Source of the DNA: an uncultured Chlorobiaceae bacterium | GTDB lineage: Bacteria; Bacteroidota; Chlorobiia; Chlorobiales; Chlorobiaceae | Length of the DNA: 44,335 nt | NCBI GenBank assembly: GCA_903937835.1 | Contig: CAJAAV010000194.1 | Coordinates: forward strand, 1 to 44,335 | Reading direction: 5' to 3' | Part shown: one piece after another, positions 27,991 through 35,579 of the stretch | Layout of the letters: every line of letters begins with the position of its first letter | How positions within the stretch are numbered: the stretch's first letter is position 1 | Translations under genes and position numbers: made by a program | The notes under the pieces: generated by a model | What the model was told of the DNA's origin: nothing | The model's input: the letters and a program-made list of their open reading frames with translations, nothing else | Databases searched by the model: none

Positions 27991-28344
27991 ATGTCGGTTA
28001 AACCTGTTGACCTGAATAAATTAAGAAGTGCGCACTCAAATTTGTATGAAACGGTGGTTGCCATTTCAAAAAAAGCCAAAAGATTACATGATGAAGAGCG
28101 GGCAGAACTTGAAGACAAGCTTCTTCCCTATAAGGAGATGATCCGCAATCCAAGCAGCGAATCCGAATCGGACAAGATTTTTCCGGAACAGATCGCGATC
28201 AGTCTTGAATTTGAAGTTCGTGAAAAGTCTTCGCACAAGGCAGTTGCCGAGTACTTTGAGCATAAATACGATTATACGCTCGAAAAACCAGTAGAAAAAA
28301 AGGTTGTTCAAACAGAAGATGATGATGAAACTGACGGGGATTAA
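27991..28344 (+). CDS. rpoZ: RNA polymerase omega/Rpb6-family subunit
   Basis: 117 residues. The start is NLYETVVAISKKAKRLHDEE, the Rpb6/omega helix that clamps beta prime. The C-terminus (EQIAISLEFEVREKSSHKAVAEYFEH) is longer than in E. coli omega and is acidic at the end. This matches the Rpb6-like version found in Bacteroidota/Chlorobiota. Location after gmk supports the assignment, as gmk-rpoZ adjacency is common. It probably aids assembly and stability of RNA polymerase. The overlap with the next gene is about 20 bases. Confidence 0.85.
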   Translation: MSVKPVDLNKLRSAHSNLYETVVAISKKAKRLHDEERAELEDKLLPYKEMIRNPSSESESDKIFPEQIAISLEFEVREKSSHKAVAEYFEHKYDYTLEKPVEKKVVQTEDDDETDGD

Positions 28345-28819
28345 CCAGATCACCCTTCGAGTTAATGACCTTCGTATAGCCGAAGTATTTTATAGTGATA
28401 TTCTTGGCATCAAACTCGATCACAGGGTTGGTGCGAATATTACCTTTCTTCGCCTTAACTCGGATATGCTGGTTCTTGTGAAGGCCGAAACACCAGGCTC
28501 TCCTGAGGCAAGGGATATCAGGGTCGATCATTTTGGGTTCAGGCTTGCTTCAGATGCTGAAGTTGATGCTGCTGCACTTTACCTTGATAATAAGGGAGTC
28601 CATATTGTTACCCGACCAGCTCATCGTCGGGAAGGCAGGGCTTTTTTTGTCATGGATCCTGACGGCAATCTTGTGGAGTTTTATTCCATGCATGAAACGG
28701 GTCTACAGCAAGATACTTCAGATATAGATATCTCAACTCCAGGTTCTTTCGATATCGGGAGCCACCACAAAACAGTAGAAAAAAGCGAAATAAAAAGGCC
28801 TCGCCGTTCCAGAAAATAG
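28325..28819 (+). CDS. VOC-superfamily (glyoxalase/FosX-like) protein
   Basis: About 164 residues; three consecutive ATG codons (28319, 28322, 28325) precede KLTGINQITLRVNDL, and the last is given. The fold has GINQITLRVNDLRIAEVFY, VDHFGFRLAS and FFVMDPDGNLVEFYS. The metal-ligand positions are Gln, His and Glu. The family includes glyoxalases, dioxygenases and fosfomycin-modifying enzymes, so the substrate cannot be named. The C-terminus has a basic tail (SEIKRPRRSRK). It overlaps the omega gene and converges with the GlmU-like gene 11 bases away. Confidence 0.82.
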   Translation: MKLTGINQITLRVNDLRIAEVFYSDILGIKLDHRVGANITFLRLNSDMLVLVKAETPGSPEARDIRVDHFGFRLASDAEVDAAALYLDNKGVHIVTRPAHRREGRAFFVMDPDGNLVEFYSMHETGLQQDTSDIDISTPGSFDIGSHHKTVEKSEIKRPRRSRK

Positions 28820-28830
28820 TTCTGAATCCT

Positions 28831-29580
28831 TCATTCGGGATACTTTCGGTTTATTAAAAGCAGCCGTTCAGCTTCCACAAGCTGTTCCGGGGTGTTAATG
28901 CCGAGAATCTCGTCAGGATTGTCGGTCTTGAAGGCGGAAACTTTTTGCCCGCACTGAAAGCATATACCGAAAACGTCAGTCAGATAATACTCTTGTTGCG
29001 CGTTGTTTGTGGTTATCTGTCCAAGAGCCTCGAAAAGCAGGCGCGTGTCGAACACATAAACACCAGAATTGATCTCCCTGACGGCAAGTTCCTTTTCGGA
29101 AGCATCTTTCTGTTCCACAATTTTCAGAACGCTGTCACTGTTGAGCACTCGAATAACTCTTCCGTATCCAGTTGGATCATAAAGTTCAGCAGTCAGGACT
29201 GTTGCTGCCGCATGGCTGGAACGGTGAAATGCAATCAGTTCCCTCAGTGTCTCAGCCTTAACTAATGGAGCGTCTCCAGACAGAATGAGTACCTCTCCCT
29301 TAAAATCACTGAGCAGGGTTTCAGCTTGCATGACGGCATGACCGGTTCCAAGCTGTGGTTCCTGAAGTGCCGCAGTTATCCTGTATCGGGCAGTAGCTTC
29401 TTTGACAAGTTCAGCCTGATGTCCAACAATTATGACTATTTTTTCAGGATCAAGAGAGTTGGCGGTATCGATCACATATTCGACAAGAGGACGACCGTTA
29501 GCCCGATGGAGCACCTTCGGGAGGTCTGAATTCATTCGAGTACCTTTTCCGGCGGCCATGATAATTACTGCAAGTGCCAT
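28831..29580 (-). CDS. GlmU-type UDP-GlcNAc pyrophosphorylase domain, no acetyltransferase domain
   Basis: 249 residues equal to the N-terminal uridyltransferase domain of GlmU. AVIIMAAGKGTRMNSDLPKVL holds the GxGTRM and Lys of the nucleotidyltransferase signature. EPQLGTGHAVMQAE, ILSGDAPLVK and REINSGVYVF follow as in GlmU. The hexapeptide left-handed helix domain that carries acetyl-CoA dependent activity is missing: the ORF stops normally, with no frameshift remnant after it. The enzyme would make UDP-GlcNAc from GlcNAc-1-P and UTP, with GlcNAc-1-P formed by another acetyltransferase. It is the last gene of the skp-lptC-panD run. Confidence 0.88.
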   Translation of the reverse strand: MALAVIIMAAGKGTRMNSDLPKVLHRANGRPLVEYVIDTANSLDPEKIVIIVGHQAELVKEATARYRITAALQEPQLGTGHAVMQAETLLSDFKGEVLILSGDAPLVKAETLRELIAFHRSSHAAATVLTAELYDPTGYGRVIRVLNSDSVLKIVEQKDASEKELAVREINSGVYVFDTRLLFEALGQITTNNAQQEYYLTDVFGICFQCGQKVSAFKTDNPDEILGINTPEQLVEAERLLLINRKYPE

Positions 29581-29618
29581 TGATTATCTTGATATTCAGT
29601 GTGGAGCATCAGAGAGAA

Positions 29619-30005
29619 TTATGATAACGGTTCATCGGCTTCGCCTACATGATGTCTGCTTTTTGGATTGTTTTCCCCGTCGACAATAAGAACCATAGGC
29701 TTAAAGTTTCGCGCCTCAGCCACATCCATGACGGCAAAGGTCATGATAATGATCTCATCGCCAACCAGAGCGCATCGTGCGGCTGCCCCGTTGAGCTGAA
29801 TTTCCCGGGAGCCATGGGCTCCTTTGATAATGTACGTTTCAAATCGTTCGCCGTTATTGTTGTTGACAACAAGAACTTTTTCGTTAGGAATCATATCGAC
29901 CATTTCAAGAAGCTCACTGTCAATGGTGATGCTTCCTTCATATTCGAGATCACCGCTTGTCACTATAGCGTTATGTATTTTTGATTTTAAAACGTGTAAT
30001 TTCAT
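29619..30005 (-). CDS. panD: Aspartate 1-decarboxylase precursor
   Basis: 128 residues from ATG 30005. With this start the self-cleavage site falls exactly at Gly24-Ser25 ([11 protein letters not shown]), as in the E. coli enzyme; an ATG two codons further upstream would shift it to 26-27. [10 protein letters not shown]-type text ([18 protein letters not shown]) is the other family hallmark. The pyruvoyl enzyme formed from Ser25 makes beta-alanine for pantothenate and coenzyme A. It is embedded in an envelope-biogenesis operon without an obvious functional tie. Confidence 0.96.
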   Translation of the reverse strand: MKLHVLKSKIHNAIVTSGDLEYEGSITIDSELLEMVDMIPNEKVLVVNNNNGERFETYIIKGAHGSREIQLNGAAARCALVGDEIIIMTFAVMDVAEARNFKPMVLIVDGENNPKSRHHVGEADEPLS

Positions 30006-30019
30006 GAACAAGAATACTT

Positions 30020-30574
30020 CTATTGTTTTATAAATGCCTCTCCGCTTCCCCGGAAAATCCGGTACTTTTTCAAGGCTTGATCGCTCTCAAAACCCTCTCC
30101 CCGAATTGTTTCATCAAGCTTTGAAATGGTAACAAACCTGTCCGAACGAATAATTTTGTCGTCGGCAGTTCGTTTGACATACTCTGTTTTTATAACAGTT
30201 GTGTTTCCGGAAACCCCGGAGGTAATGACAACATTGCCTTGCGCCTCAATATCCTGATTATCATGGATAACGGCCTTCTGTGCCGTTATGGTTGTTGTGG
30301 CATAGCCGTTGGCATCAAAGAGGGTAACTCTGACTCCTCCATCAAGATGATGCTCGCTTCCGCCATTTATTCTGTATTCTGCTCCGTGTCCAGCGTCAAT
30401 GACTCCTCGTTTTATACCTGATTCTGTAAGGGAAATTCTGATTGTCCAGCCTTCCTGTACAGGGTGATTAAGACCAATAAAGGTCGTATCAGGAGAGCGG
30501 TGCTCCTTGACAGGATCGCCGCACCCTGACAAAATCAGAATAACGTGCAGAAAAAGAACAATAACTTTTTTCAA
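30020..30574 (-). CDS. lptC: LptC-like LPS export protein with lipoprotein signal
   Basis: 184 residues. The signal sequence ends in a lipobox, ILSGC with Cys18, so the mature protein would be lipid-modified, unlike the membrane-helix anchor of E. coli LptC. The rest is a beta-jellyroll-type region with [22 protein letters not shown] and a C-terminal [22 protein letters not shown]. This is the LptC/OstA pattern of alternating strands with 'GxGxxxD'-like turns. It would hand LPS from the LptBFG complex to LptA. LptA and LptBFG are not in the window. It sits between skp and panD. Confidence 0.8.
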   Translation of the reverse strand: MKKVIVLFLHVILILSGCGDPVKEHRSPDTTFIGLNHPVQEGWTIRISLTESGIKRGVIDAGHGAEYRINGGSEHHLDGGVRVTLFDANGYATTTITAQKAVIHDNQDIEAQGNVVITSGVSGNTTVIKTEYVKRTADDKIIRSDRFVTISKLDETIRGEGFESDQALKKYRIFRGSGEAFIKQ

Positions 30575-30586
30575 ATCAGAAAATAC

Positions 30587-31114
30587 TTACTTGATATTCA
30601 ACTGGTTCAACACTTTGAAGGTGAGGTCATTTTCGGGAGTTACATAGACGGCTATACTCTTTTCAAGAACAAGACTAAAACCTTCCTTTTGAGCGATAGA
30701 TTCGACGGCGGCCAATACTTTTTGCCGGATCGGAATAAGCAGTTCCTGCTGTTTCTTTTCAACAACACCACCACGCCCGAAATTCTCCTGTTGATATTTT
30801 TCAACAGCCTGGCCTTTACGGTTCAGTTCCTTTTCCTTCTGTTCTCTAACATTTTTTGTCAAAGATCCAGCTTTTTGGCGGTAATCTGCGACTGATTTCT
30901 GATAGTCCCTGTTCATGCGTTCAAGCTCTTTCTGCAGCGGGGCGACTGTTGTTTGCAGGGTGACTTCAGCTTGTTTTGTTTCTGGCAATTGCTGCAGAAT
31001 TTTTCCTGAATCGACTACACTGATCTTCCCAGCTTCTTGTGCTGCGAATGATTGTGGCGCAGCCAGTACCAGGCTCAGCGCAACAGCCATAATGATACGA
31101 CGAGACATGTTCAT
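30587..31114 (-). CDS. OmpH/Skp-family periplasmic chaperone
   Basis: About 175 residues from ATG 31114 (31108 is equally possible). A clean signal peptide, RRIIMAVALSLVLAAPQSFA, is cleaved before AQEAG. ISVVDSGKILQQLPETKQAEV is the strand-rich base. A long coiled-coil arm follows (ERMNRDYQKSVADYR). The end returns to the base, FSLVLEKSIAVYVTPENDLT, typical of Skp/OmpH. It would keep outer-membrane proteins unfolded in the periplasm. ATG codons further upstream overlap the promoter -10 box and are therefore not the start. lptC follows after 12 bases. Confidence 0.88.
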   Translation of the reverse strand: MNMSRRIIMAVALSLVLAAPQSFAAQEAGKISVVDSGKILQQLPETKQAEVTLQTTVAPLQKELERMNRDYQKSVADYRQKAGSLTKNVREQKEKELNRKGQAVEKYQQENFGRGGVVEKKQQELLIPIRQKVLAAVESIAQKEGFSLVLEKSIAVYVTPENDLTFKVLNQLNIK

Positions 31115-31137
31115 AAATACTTTTGAGTGAGTCATCA

Positions 31138-31166
31138 ATTTTATGGTTTAAGTTAGTAATTGTCAA
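31138..31166 (-). promoter_or_regulatory. Near-consensus sigma-70 promoter for skp-lptC-panD-glmU
   Basis: On the minus strand TTGACA (31161-31166) and TAAAAT (31138-31143) are separated by exactly 17 bases. The start of transcription would be near 31131, a few bases upstream of the chosen skp start. Confidence 0.7.
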
Positions 31167-31169
31167 TAA

Positions 31170-31349
31170 GTCGATACACTGGAGCGTATAATTCGCCACA
31201 CCCATAACCTTGAAGGTAATAATTCCTTGCCAAAAAAACTATACGAAGCTGAAAAACCAGTATTCCTAAACCAGACATTGCATCAAAAGTACTTAAACGT
31301 ATCTTATTCCATTTTTCTGTGTTACAAGCAAAGGATGCCCGGCTGTTGA
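31170..31349 (+). pseudogene. Possible HEPN-domain gene remnant
   Basis: A 59-codon open frame with no start codon and a stop directly upstream (31167). It reads HTHNLEGNNSLPKKLYE followed 16 residues later by FLNQTL and KYLNVSYS. The spacing from HNL to the final Tyr-Ser, about 33 residues, equals that from THNL to the ARYP motif of HEPN/nucleotidyltransferase-associated toxins. The N-terminal helices and the C-terminal half are missing in this frame, and I see no good continuation in the other two. This is pattern recognition of one motif pair only, so chance is a real possibility. Confidence 0.25.
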
Positions 31350-31489
31350 GTGGTACTCTCCAGGCAAAGATGCCTGTAACTGATTTAATACGGCACATTG
31401 TAACGCTTCGTTTTTTTTGAAAGGATTTATGAGTATAATCGACATGCGTTTTAAAGTCCCCACCAGTTGTTCAATAAACAAAATTAATA

Positions 31490-32209
31490 ATGGGTTTTTA
31501 CAATAAAATCAAAACACGCGTTCGACAGCTTTCTGGCCACGAAGTAACCGCTCGGGTTGAGCTTCAATGCGAGTGCCTTGATATTCATGACTGGCGCATT
31601 TGTCCTGTGGGTATTGACCGGAATAGTGCGGTTTTTTCCCTTGGAGTAGGAGATGATATCGGATTTGATCGAGGTTTGATTACGGACTATAACTGCAATG
31701 TTCATGCGTTTGATCCGACGCCACGATCGATTGAGTGGATCAAATCCCAAGATCTTCCTCAGCAATTTCATTTTTATCCTTATGCGATTGGCGGAAGGGA
31801 TGGTATAATGAAACTTTTTCCTCGTATGCCGAAAGGCAAGCCTTCATCAACGATGCTTACGGTAATGAATGAAGGAGTTAAAGAAGGCGGGGAGGGTATA
31901 GATGTAACGGTCAAAAGACTTTCAACATTGATGGCGGAGCTTGGTGTTTCTCACATTGATATTCTTAAAATGGATATTGAGGCTGCCGAATATGAAGTCA
32001 TTGATGATTTCCTTGCAGCTCATCTTCCAGTTTATCAACTGTTAGTAGAGTTTCATCACCGATTTAGTTCAGTCCCCGTGCAGAAAACCAGAGATACCCT
32101 TGATAAATTGTACAAGGCTGGATACAGGATTTTCTCTATCACTGAAAAAGCAAGGGAGTACTCTTTTATTCATCTTGATACTTATGAAAAGTATCTCCAC
32201 AAAGCGTGA
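31490..32209 (+). CDS. FkbM-family methyltransferase
   Basis: 239 residues. The SAM-binding part is VFSLGVGDDIGFDRGL and CNVHAFDPTPRS. The FkbM hallmark is DILKMDIEAAEYEVIDDF, with the usual DIEGAE reading DIEAAE. The C-terminus VEFHHRFSSVP is also typical. FkbM enzymes O-methylate sugars or polyketides and are frequent in surface-glycan metabolism. It is a single gene between opposite-strand operons, converging with dprA. A different, isolated origin is possible. Confidence 0.85.
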   Translation: MGFYNKIKTRVRQLSGHEVTARVELQCECLDIHDWRICPVGIDRNSAVFSLGVGDDIGFDRGLITDYNCNVHAFDPTPRSIEWIKSQDLPQQFHFYPYAIGGRDGIMKLFPRMPKGKPSSTMLTVMNEGVKEGGEGIDVTVKRLSTLMAELGVSHIDILKMDIEAAEYEVIDDFLAAHLPVYQLLVEFHHRFSSVPVQKTRDTLDKLYKAGYRIFSITEKAREYSFIHLDTYEKYLHKA

Positions 32210-32229
32210 GTGGGGGGATTCTCTTTTTT
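32195..32229 (+). terminator. Possible weak terminator after the FkbM gene
   Basis: CTCCAC (32195-32200) can pair with GTGGGG (32210-32215), with one U-G pair, followed after eight bases by TTTTTT (32224-32229). The offset T-run makes this weak. Confidence 0.3.
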
Positions 32230-33379
32230 ATAAAAACTTTTTCTGAAAACACTGTCCTGGCAGTTGCACCACACTGTTTTTTAGTTCAAGTTCAAAAAGA
32301 TGAACCAGAAGTGAAGATACATCGATGGTTGACGCAGTTGCCAGTGCATCAATATGAATTGGTTCTGAGCCCATGCAGCTTATAATGGTCTTTTCCATTG
32401 CGGAAAGATGGTTGGCTCGCTCATTATTCTTTAATCCGGATCTTTCGATACAACTTTTTGCAAATTGCGCTCCGAGCTCGCTGACAATATCGTCAACACT
32501 CATGACTGCTTTTGCCTGCCCCTGCTGGATAAGCTTGTTTGTTCCCCTTGACGTTCGGGAAAAAATGCTTCCGGGTACAGCAAAAACCTCCCGGTTTTGT
32601 TCAAGAGCTGTAGAGGCCGTGATAAGCGATCCTCCTTTCAGATCTGATTCTATGACGATTGTTCCGGCAGAGATTCCTGATATGATGCGATTTCTTTTCG
32701 GAAATTTTCCGGGAGAGAGTTCCGAGCCAAGCCACTCTTCCGAAATGATTGCTCCCTGTTCAATTATTTTGGGCCATACTTTTCCTTTCGGGTCGGTATA
32801 GATAGTGTCGACGCCACTTGCAAGGACGGCCACGGTTATTCCTCCGTTTTCAAGAGCTGCGGTATGTGCCGCCATATCAATTCCATAAGCCAGGCCGCTG
32901 AAAATGACAATTCCGCAGTTAACCAACTCCCGGCATATCAGTGCAGTTGCTTGTTTGCCGTAGAGGGAGGCATATCTTGTGCCCACAACGGCCAGACCGG
33001 GAGTAGGCGCCGAAGGAAGTTTTCCCCGTATAAAGAGACAGGGAGGCGGGTCATAAATTTCCTGCAGAAGGGGAGGGTAATCAGGGTCAAGAATGGTTAC
33101 AATGCTGGCGTTGTAGCGGTGAAGCATGGCAATCTGTTTTTCTGCGTTTTTCTCAGCCGCCTGTCTTGTCGGTGTATGGTGAAGAAAATGGTGAATCTGC
33201 CGTGCCAGAGATTCACCGATTCCTGGCACATTCATAAGATCATCCACACCTGAATGCAGCACATCCGTCAGCTCAGGCAAATGCCTGGTGATTGCCTTGA
33301 TTCTTGCGGGGCCGATACCCGGAATAAGAGTCAGGACAAGAAGCAGCATCCTGTTTTCCATTGCTGTGGAGAGTGTCAT
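32228..33379 (-). CDS. dprA: DNA processing protein DprA (Smf)
   Basis: 383 residues. The N-terminus has two helix-hairpin-helix elements (LIPGIGPARIKAI and NVPGIGESLARQI). The Rossmann core follows: LAVVGTRYASLYG, FSGLAYGIDMAAH, VLASGVDTIY and FPKRNRIISGIS, all DprA family motifs. KGGSLITASTALEQNREVFAVPGS is the RecA-loading/ssDNA region. A winged-helix-like C-terminal domain follows. It protects incoming single-stranded DNA and loads RecA in natural transformation. It lies 12 bases after the prenyl synthase gene and is its last operon member. Confidence 0.95.
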   Translation of the reverse strand: MTLSTAMENRMLLLVLTLIPGIGPARIKAITRHLPELTDVLHSGVDDLMNVPGIGESLARQIHHFLHHTPTRQAAEKNAEKQIAMLHRYNASIVTILDPDYPPLLQEIYDPPPCLFIRGKLPSAPTPGLAVVGTRYASLYGKQATALICRELVNCGIVIFSGLAYGIDMAAHTAALENGGITVAVLASGVDTIYTDPKGKVWPKIIEQGAIISEEWLGSELSPGKFPKRNRIISGISAGTIVIESDLKGGSLITASTALEQNREVFAVPGSIFSRTSRGTNKLIQQGQAKAVMSVDDIVSELGAQFAKSCIERSGLKNNERANHLSAMEKTIISCMGSEPIHIDALATASTIDVSSLLVHLFELELKNSVVQLPGQCFQKKFL

Positions 33380-33391
33380 AAAGCGCGGACC

Positions 33392-34405
33392 TCAGAAGTC
33401 CCTTTTGATGAGAATGTTTGCATATCCTTGAAGGTATTCCCGCCCTTCAGCATAAGGCAGGGTCTCTAATGCCGTAAGTGCCTCCTCGGTATTACGGTTT
33501 ATCAGTGCGGCTGTTTCTTCAAGGACACCACATCGTTTGTAGATTGCTTTTACTTCAGGCACCCTCTCTGCGCCGATGCCTTTATTGATGATAATGGAGT
33601 TCAGAAGATCATGCTCTGCTCCTGAAGTCAGTTCGAGAGATCGAAGCAGCAAGTAAGTTTTTTTGCCGTTGATGACATCTCCGCCAACAATTTTGCCGGA
33701 TTTGCCATTATCAGCCATGATATCGAGATAATCATCCTGTATCTGAAAGGCTCTGCCGATTTTTTCGCCAAAAAGGACCAGAGCAGAAAGCTGATCTTCA
33801 GTCGCATTGCCGGCAACACCACCAGCTTCAAGAGCTGCCGAAATAAGACGTCCGGTTTTTTTTGCAATCATGTCGAGATAATCAGTTATTGTTGTCTCTT
33901 TTTTCTCTTCAAGTTCCATATCAAGCGCCTGTCCTTCACAGATAGTGATATTTGCATCGTTCAGAATATGGATGAGTTCAGGGTGTCGATTGCTTTTTGC
34001 CTTCAAGGCAAGTTCATAGGCATAAGCAATCATCATATCGCCCGACAGTATAGCGGCATTAATATTCCACTTCTTGTGAACGGTAAGCCTGCCGTGGCGG
34101 AGTTCTGCCTGGTCCATGATATCGTCGTGGATCAGGGTAAAGTTGTGCAGAATTTCAACAGCCAGGGCGACATTAAGGGCCTCTTCTGAAGAGCCGCATA
34201 CCGCTTCAGAGGCAAGAAGTGTCAGAAAGGGGCGGATCCTTTTTCCCTTACCTTCAAGAATATATCTTGCTGGTGCATAAAGCATAACCGGGCTCTCCCT
34301 GTCGAAACATTTTCCGAGCGCATTATTGATCAGCGAGTGGTAAAGATGATACTTTTTTTCTACAAGTTCCTGGGTTATGGGCATGGTCATTATAAAATCT
34401 TTCAT
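33392..34405 (-). CDS. Polyprenyl diphosphate synthase (probably short chain)
   Basis: 337 residues of the trans-prenyltransferase family. First Asp-rich motif: [15 protein letters not shown] (DDxxD). Second: [31 protein letters not shown] is the IPP-binding region. There is no two-residue insertion in the first motif, and the residue five before it is Phe (NFTLIHDD). In known enzymes an aromatic at this position limits the product to C15-C20, so FPP or GGPP is more likely than a long quinone tail. That is inference from the chain-length rule. The start overlaps the idi2 stop by four bases, consistent with a joint isoprenoid role (carotenoid, chlorophyll or quinone precursors). Confidence 0.9.
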   Translation of the reverse strand: MKDFIMTMPITQELVEKKYHLYHSLINNALGKCFDRESPVMLYAPARYILEGKGKRIRPFLTLLASEAVCGSSEEALNVALAVEILHNFTLIHDDIMDQAELRHGRLTVHKKWNINAAILSGDMMIAYAYELALKAKSNRHPELIHILNDANITICEGQALDMELEEKKETTITDYLDMIAKKTGRLISAALEAGGVAGNATEDQLSALVLFGEKIGRAFQIQDDYLDIMADNGKSGKIVGGDVINGKKTYLLLRSLELTSGAEHDLLNSIIINKGIGAERVPEVKAIYKRCGVLEETAALINRNTEEALTALETLPYAEGREYLQGYANILIKRDF

Positions 34406-35475
34406 TGTATGATGATAAGTTTTTTGTTCCGAAGCTTCTCTATGGTGGCGGATCCGGTCAGGAACATGACAGCCCTGAGGTCGTTCAGCCAGGTTTCAAT
34501 GGTTTTTTCAAGAGTACCTTCATGAAGGGCTTTAAGAATATATCTTGCAGACGCAGCAAGCTGTGCTCCAAGTGCCAGTGATTTGGCGATATCAGTGCCG
34601 CACTGAATTCCTCCGGAAGCAATAACTTCAATAGCGCTGAATTGGGGGGACTTTTTCTTGAGCATACTGATATCAAGCAGGCATTGAGCGGTAGGAATGC
34701 CCCAGTTCAGCAGCTCTTCGAGAGCGGGAAGGCTGAAACGGTTGTCCTGGCCGAACTGCCGCGTATAGCGAATCTCTTCTACTTTCTGCCAACTGATTCC
34801 ACCTGCACCAGCGACATCAATGACTTTTACGCCAGCCTCAATGAGCTGGCGTGCGGCAGATGAGGAGATGCCGCATCCGACCTCTTTGACAATAACCGGG
34901 ACAGGAATTGTTCTTGTGATTTTTGTAAGCTGTTCAAGAACATGGCCGAAATGAGTATTCCCTTCGGGCTGGAAGAGTTCCTGCGCTGCGTTCAGGTGTA
35001 CGATAAGTCCATCAGCTTCCACTAGCTCAAGCAGGATATTGAGATTGTGTTCCGTCACACCCTTTGCTATTTCAGGAGCTCCGATATTGGCAAAGATCTG
35101 GACGGAAGGAGCATATTTTCTTGTAACAGAAAAGCTTTGGCGATGCGAAGAGTTTTCAAGTGCCTGTCGCATGCTGCCAACACCCAGTGGAATGTTGAAA
35201 TGTTCAGCAGCTTCTGCAAGACGCTGGTTCAGAACCGCCGCTTCGCGGTATCCTCCCGTCATGGATGAGATCATAAGCGGAGCACCAATTTTTCTGCCAA
35301 GAAAGGTTGTTGACAGGTCAATGTCGGAGAACGATAGTTCCGGAAGGGCATTATGCTCAAACTCAAATCGTTCAAGGCCTGTAGTTTTGCGGTTAAAGCC
35401 AATATCGCCATGAAGGCATATCTCCACATGGCTGTGCTTGCGCTCAATTGTTATATTGTTTTTCGTGTCGCTCAT
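34402..35475 (-). CDS. fni: Type 2 isopentenyl-diphosphate delta-isomerase (FMN-dependent)
   Basis: 357 residues with the FMN-binding TIM barrel. Motifs: [29 protein letters not shown] (the HLNxxQE active-site stretch), [24 protein letters not shown] and [21 protein letters not shown]. It interconverts IPP and DMAPP with reduced FMN and NADPH. It is the first gene of the operon with the prenyl synthase and dprA, so IPP supply and chain elongation are co-expressed. No consensus promoter is evident just upstream, only AT-rich sequence. Confidence 0.95.
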   Translation of the reverse strand: MSDTKNNITIERKHSHVEICLHGDIGFNRKTTGLERFEFEHNALPELSFSDIDLSTTFLGRKIGAPLMISSMTGGYREAAVLNQRLAEAAEHFNIPLGVGSMRQALENSSHRQSFSVTRKYAPSVQIFANIGAPEIAKGVTEHNLNILLELVEADGLIVHLNAAQELFQPEGNTHFGHVLEQLTKITRTIPVPVIVKEVGCGISSSAARQLIEAGVKVIDVAGAGGISWQKVEEIRYTRQFGQDNRFSLPALEELLNWGIPTAQCLLDISMLKKKSPQFSAIEVIASGGIQCGTDIAKSLALGAQLAASARYILKALHEGTLEKTIETWLNDLRAVMFLTGSATIEKLRNKKLIIIQ

Positions 35476-35579
35476 GCCGCAGGAAAAGGTACCTTGAAAG
35501 ATTTGTAATACTTGATGTTAAAAAGCATATAACTTAACAAAAATTCCATAATTTTTCACCTCCATCTTGAAGGTGGCCC

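Larger units (their letters stand above)
31115..31489. other. Intergenic stretch of about 375 bases
   Basis: It holds the skp operon promoter (31138-31166), a possible decayed gene (31170-31349) and a TATAAT box (31434-31439) before the FkbM gene that has only a T-run at the -35 position. A small minus-strand open frame (31153-31398) exists but resembles nothing known to me. Confidence 0.6.

Noticed and set aside
28822-28838. CTGAAT/ATTCGG stem between the VOC and GlmU-like genes as a terminator
   Set aside because: It has one wobble pair and no T-run on either strand.
31153-31398. 81-residue minus-strand ORF in the skp-FkbM gap
   Set aside because: It matches no family I recognise, its composition is unremarkable and it runs over the skp promoter.
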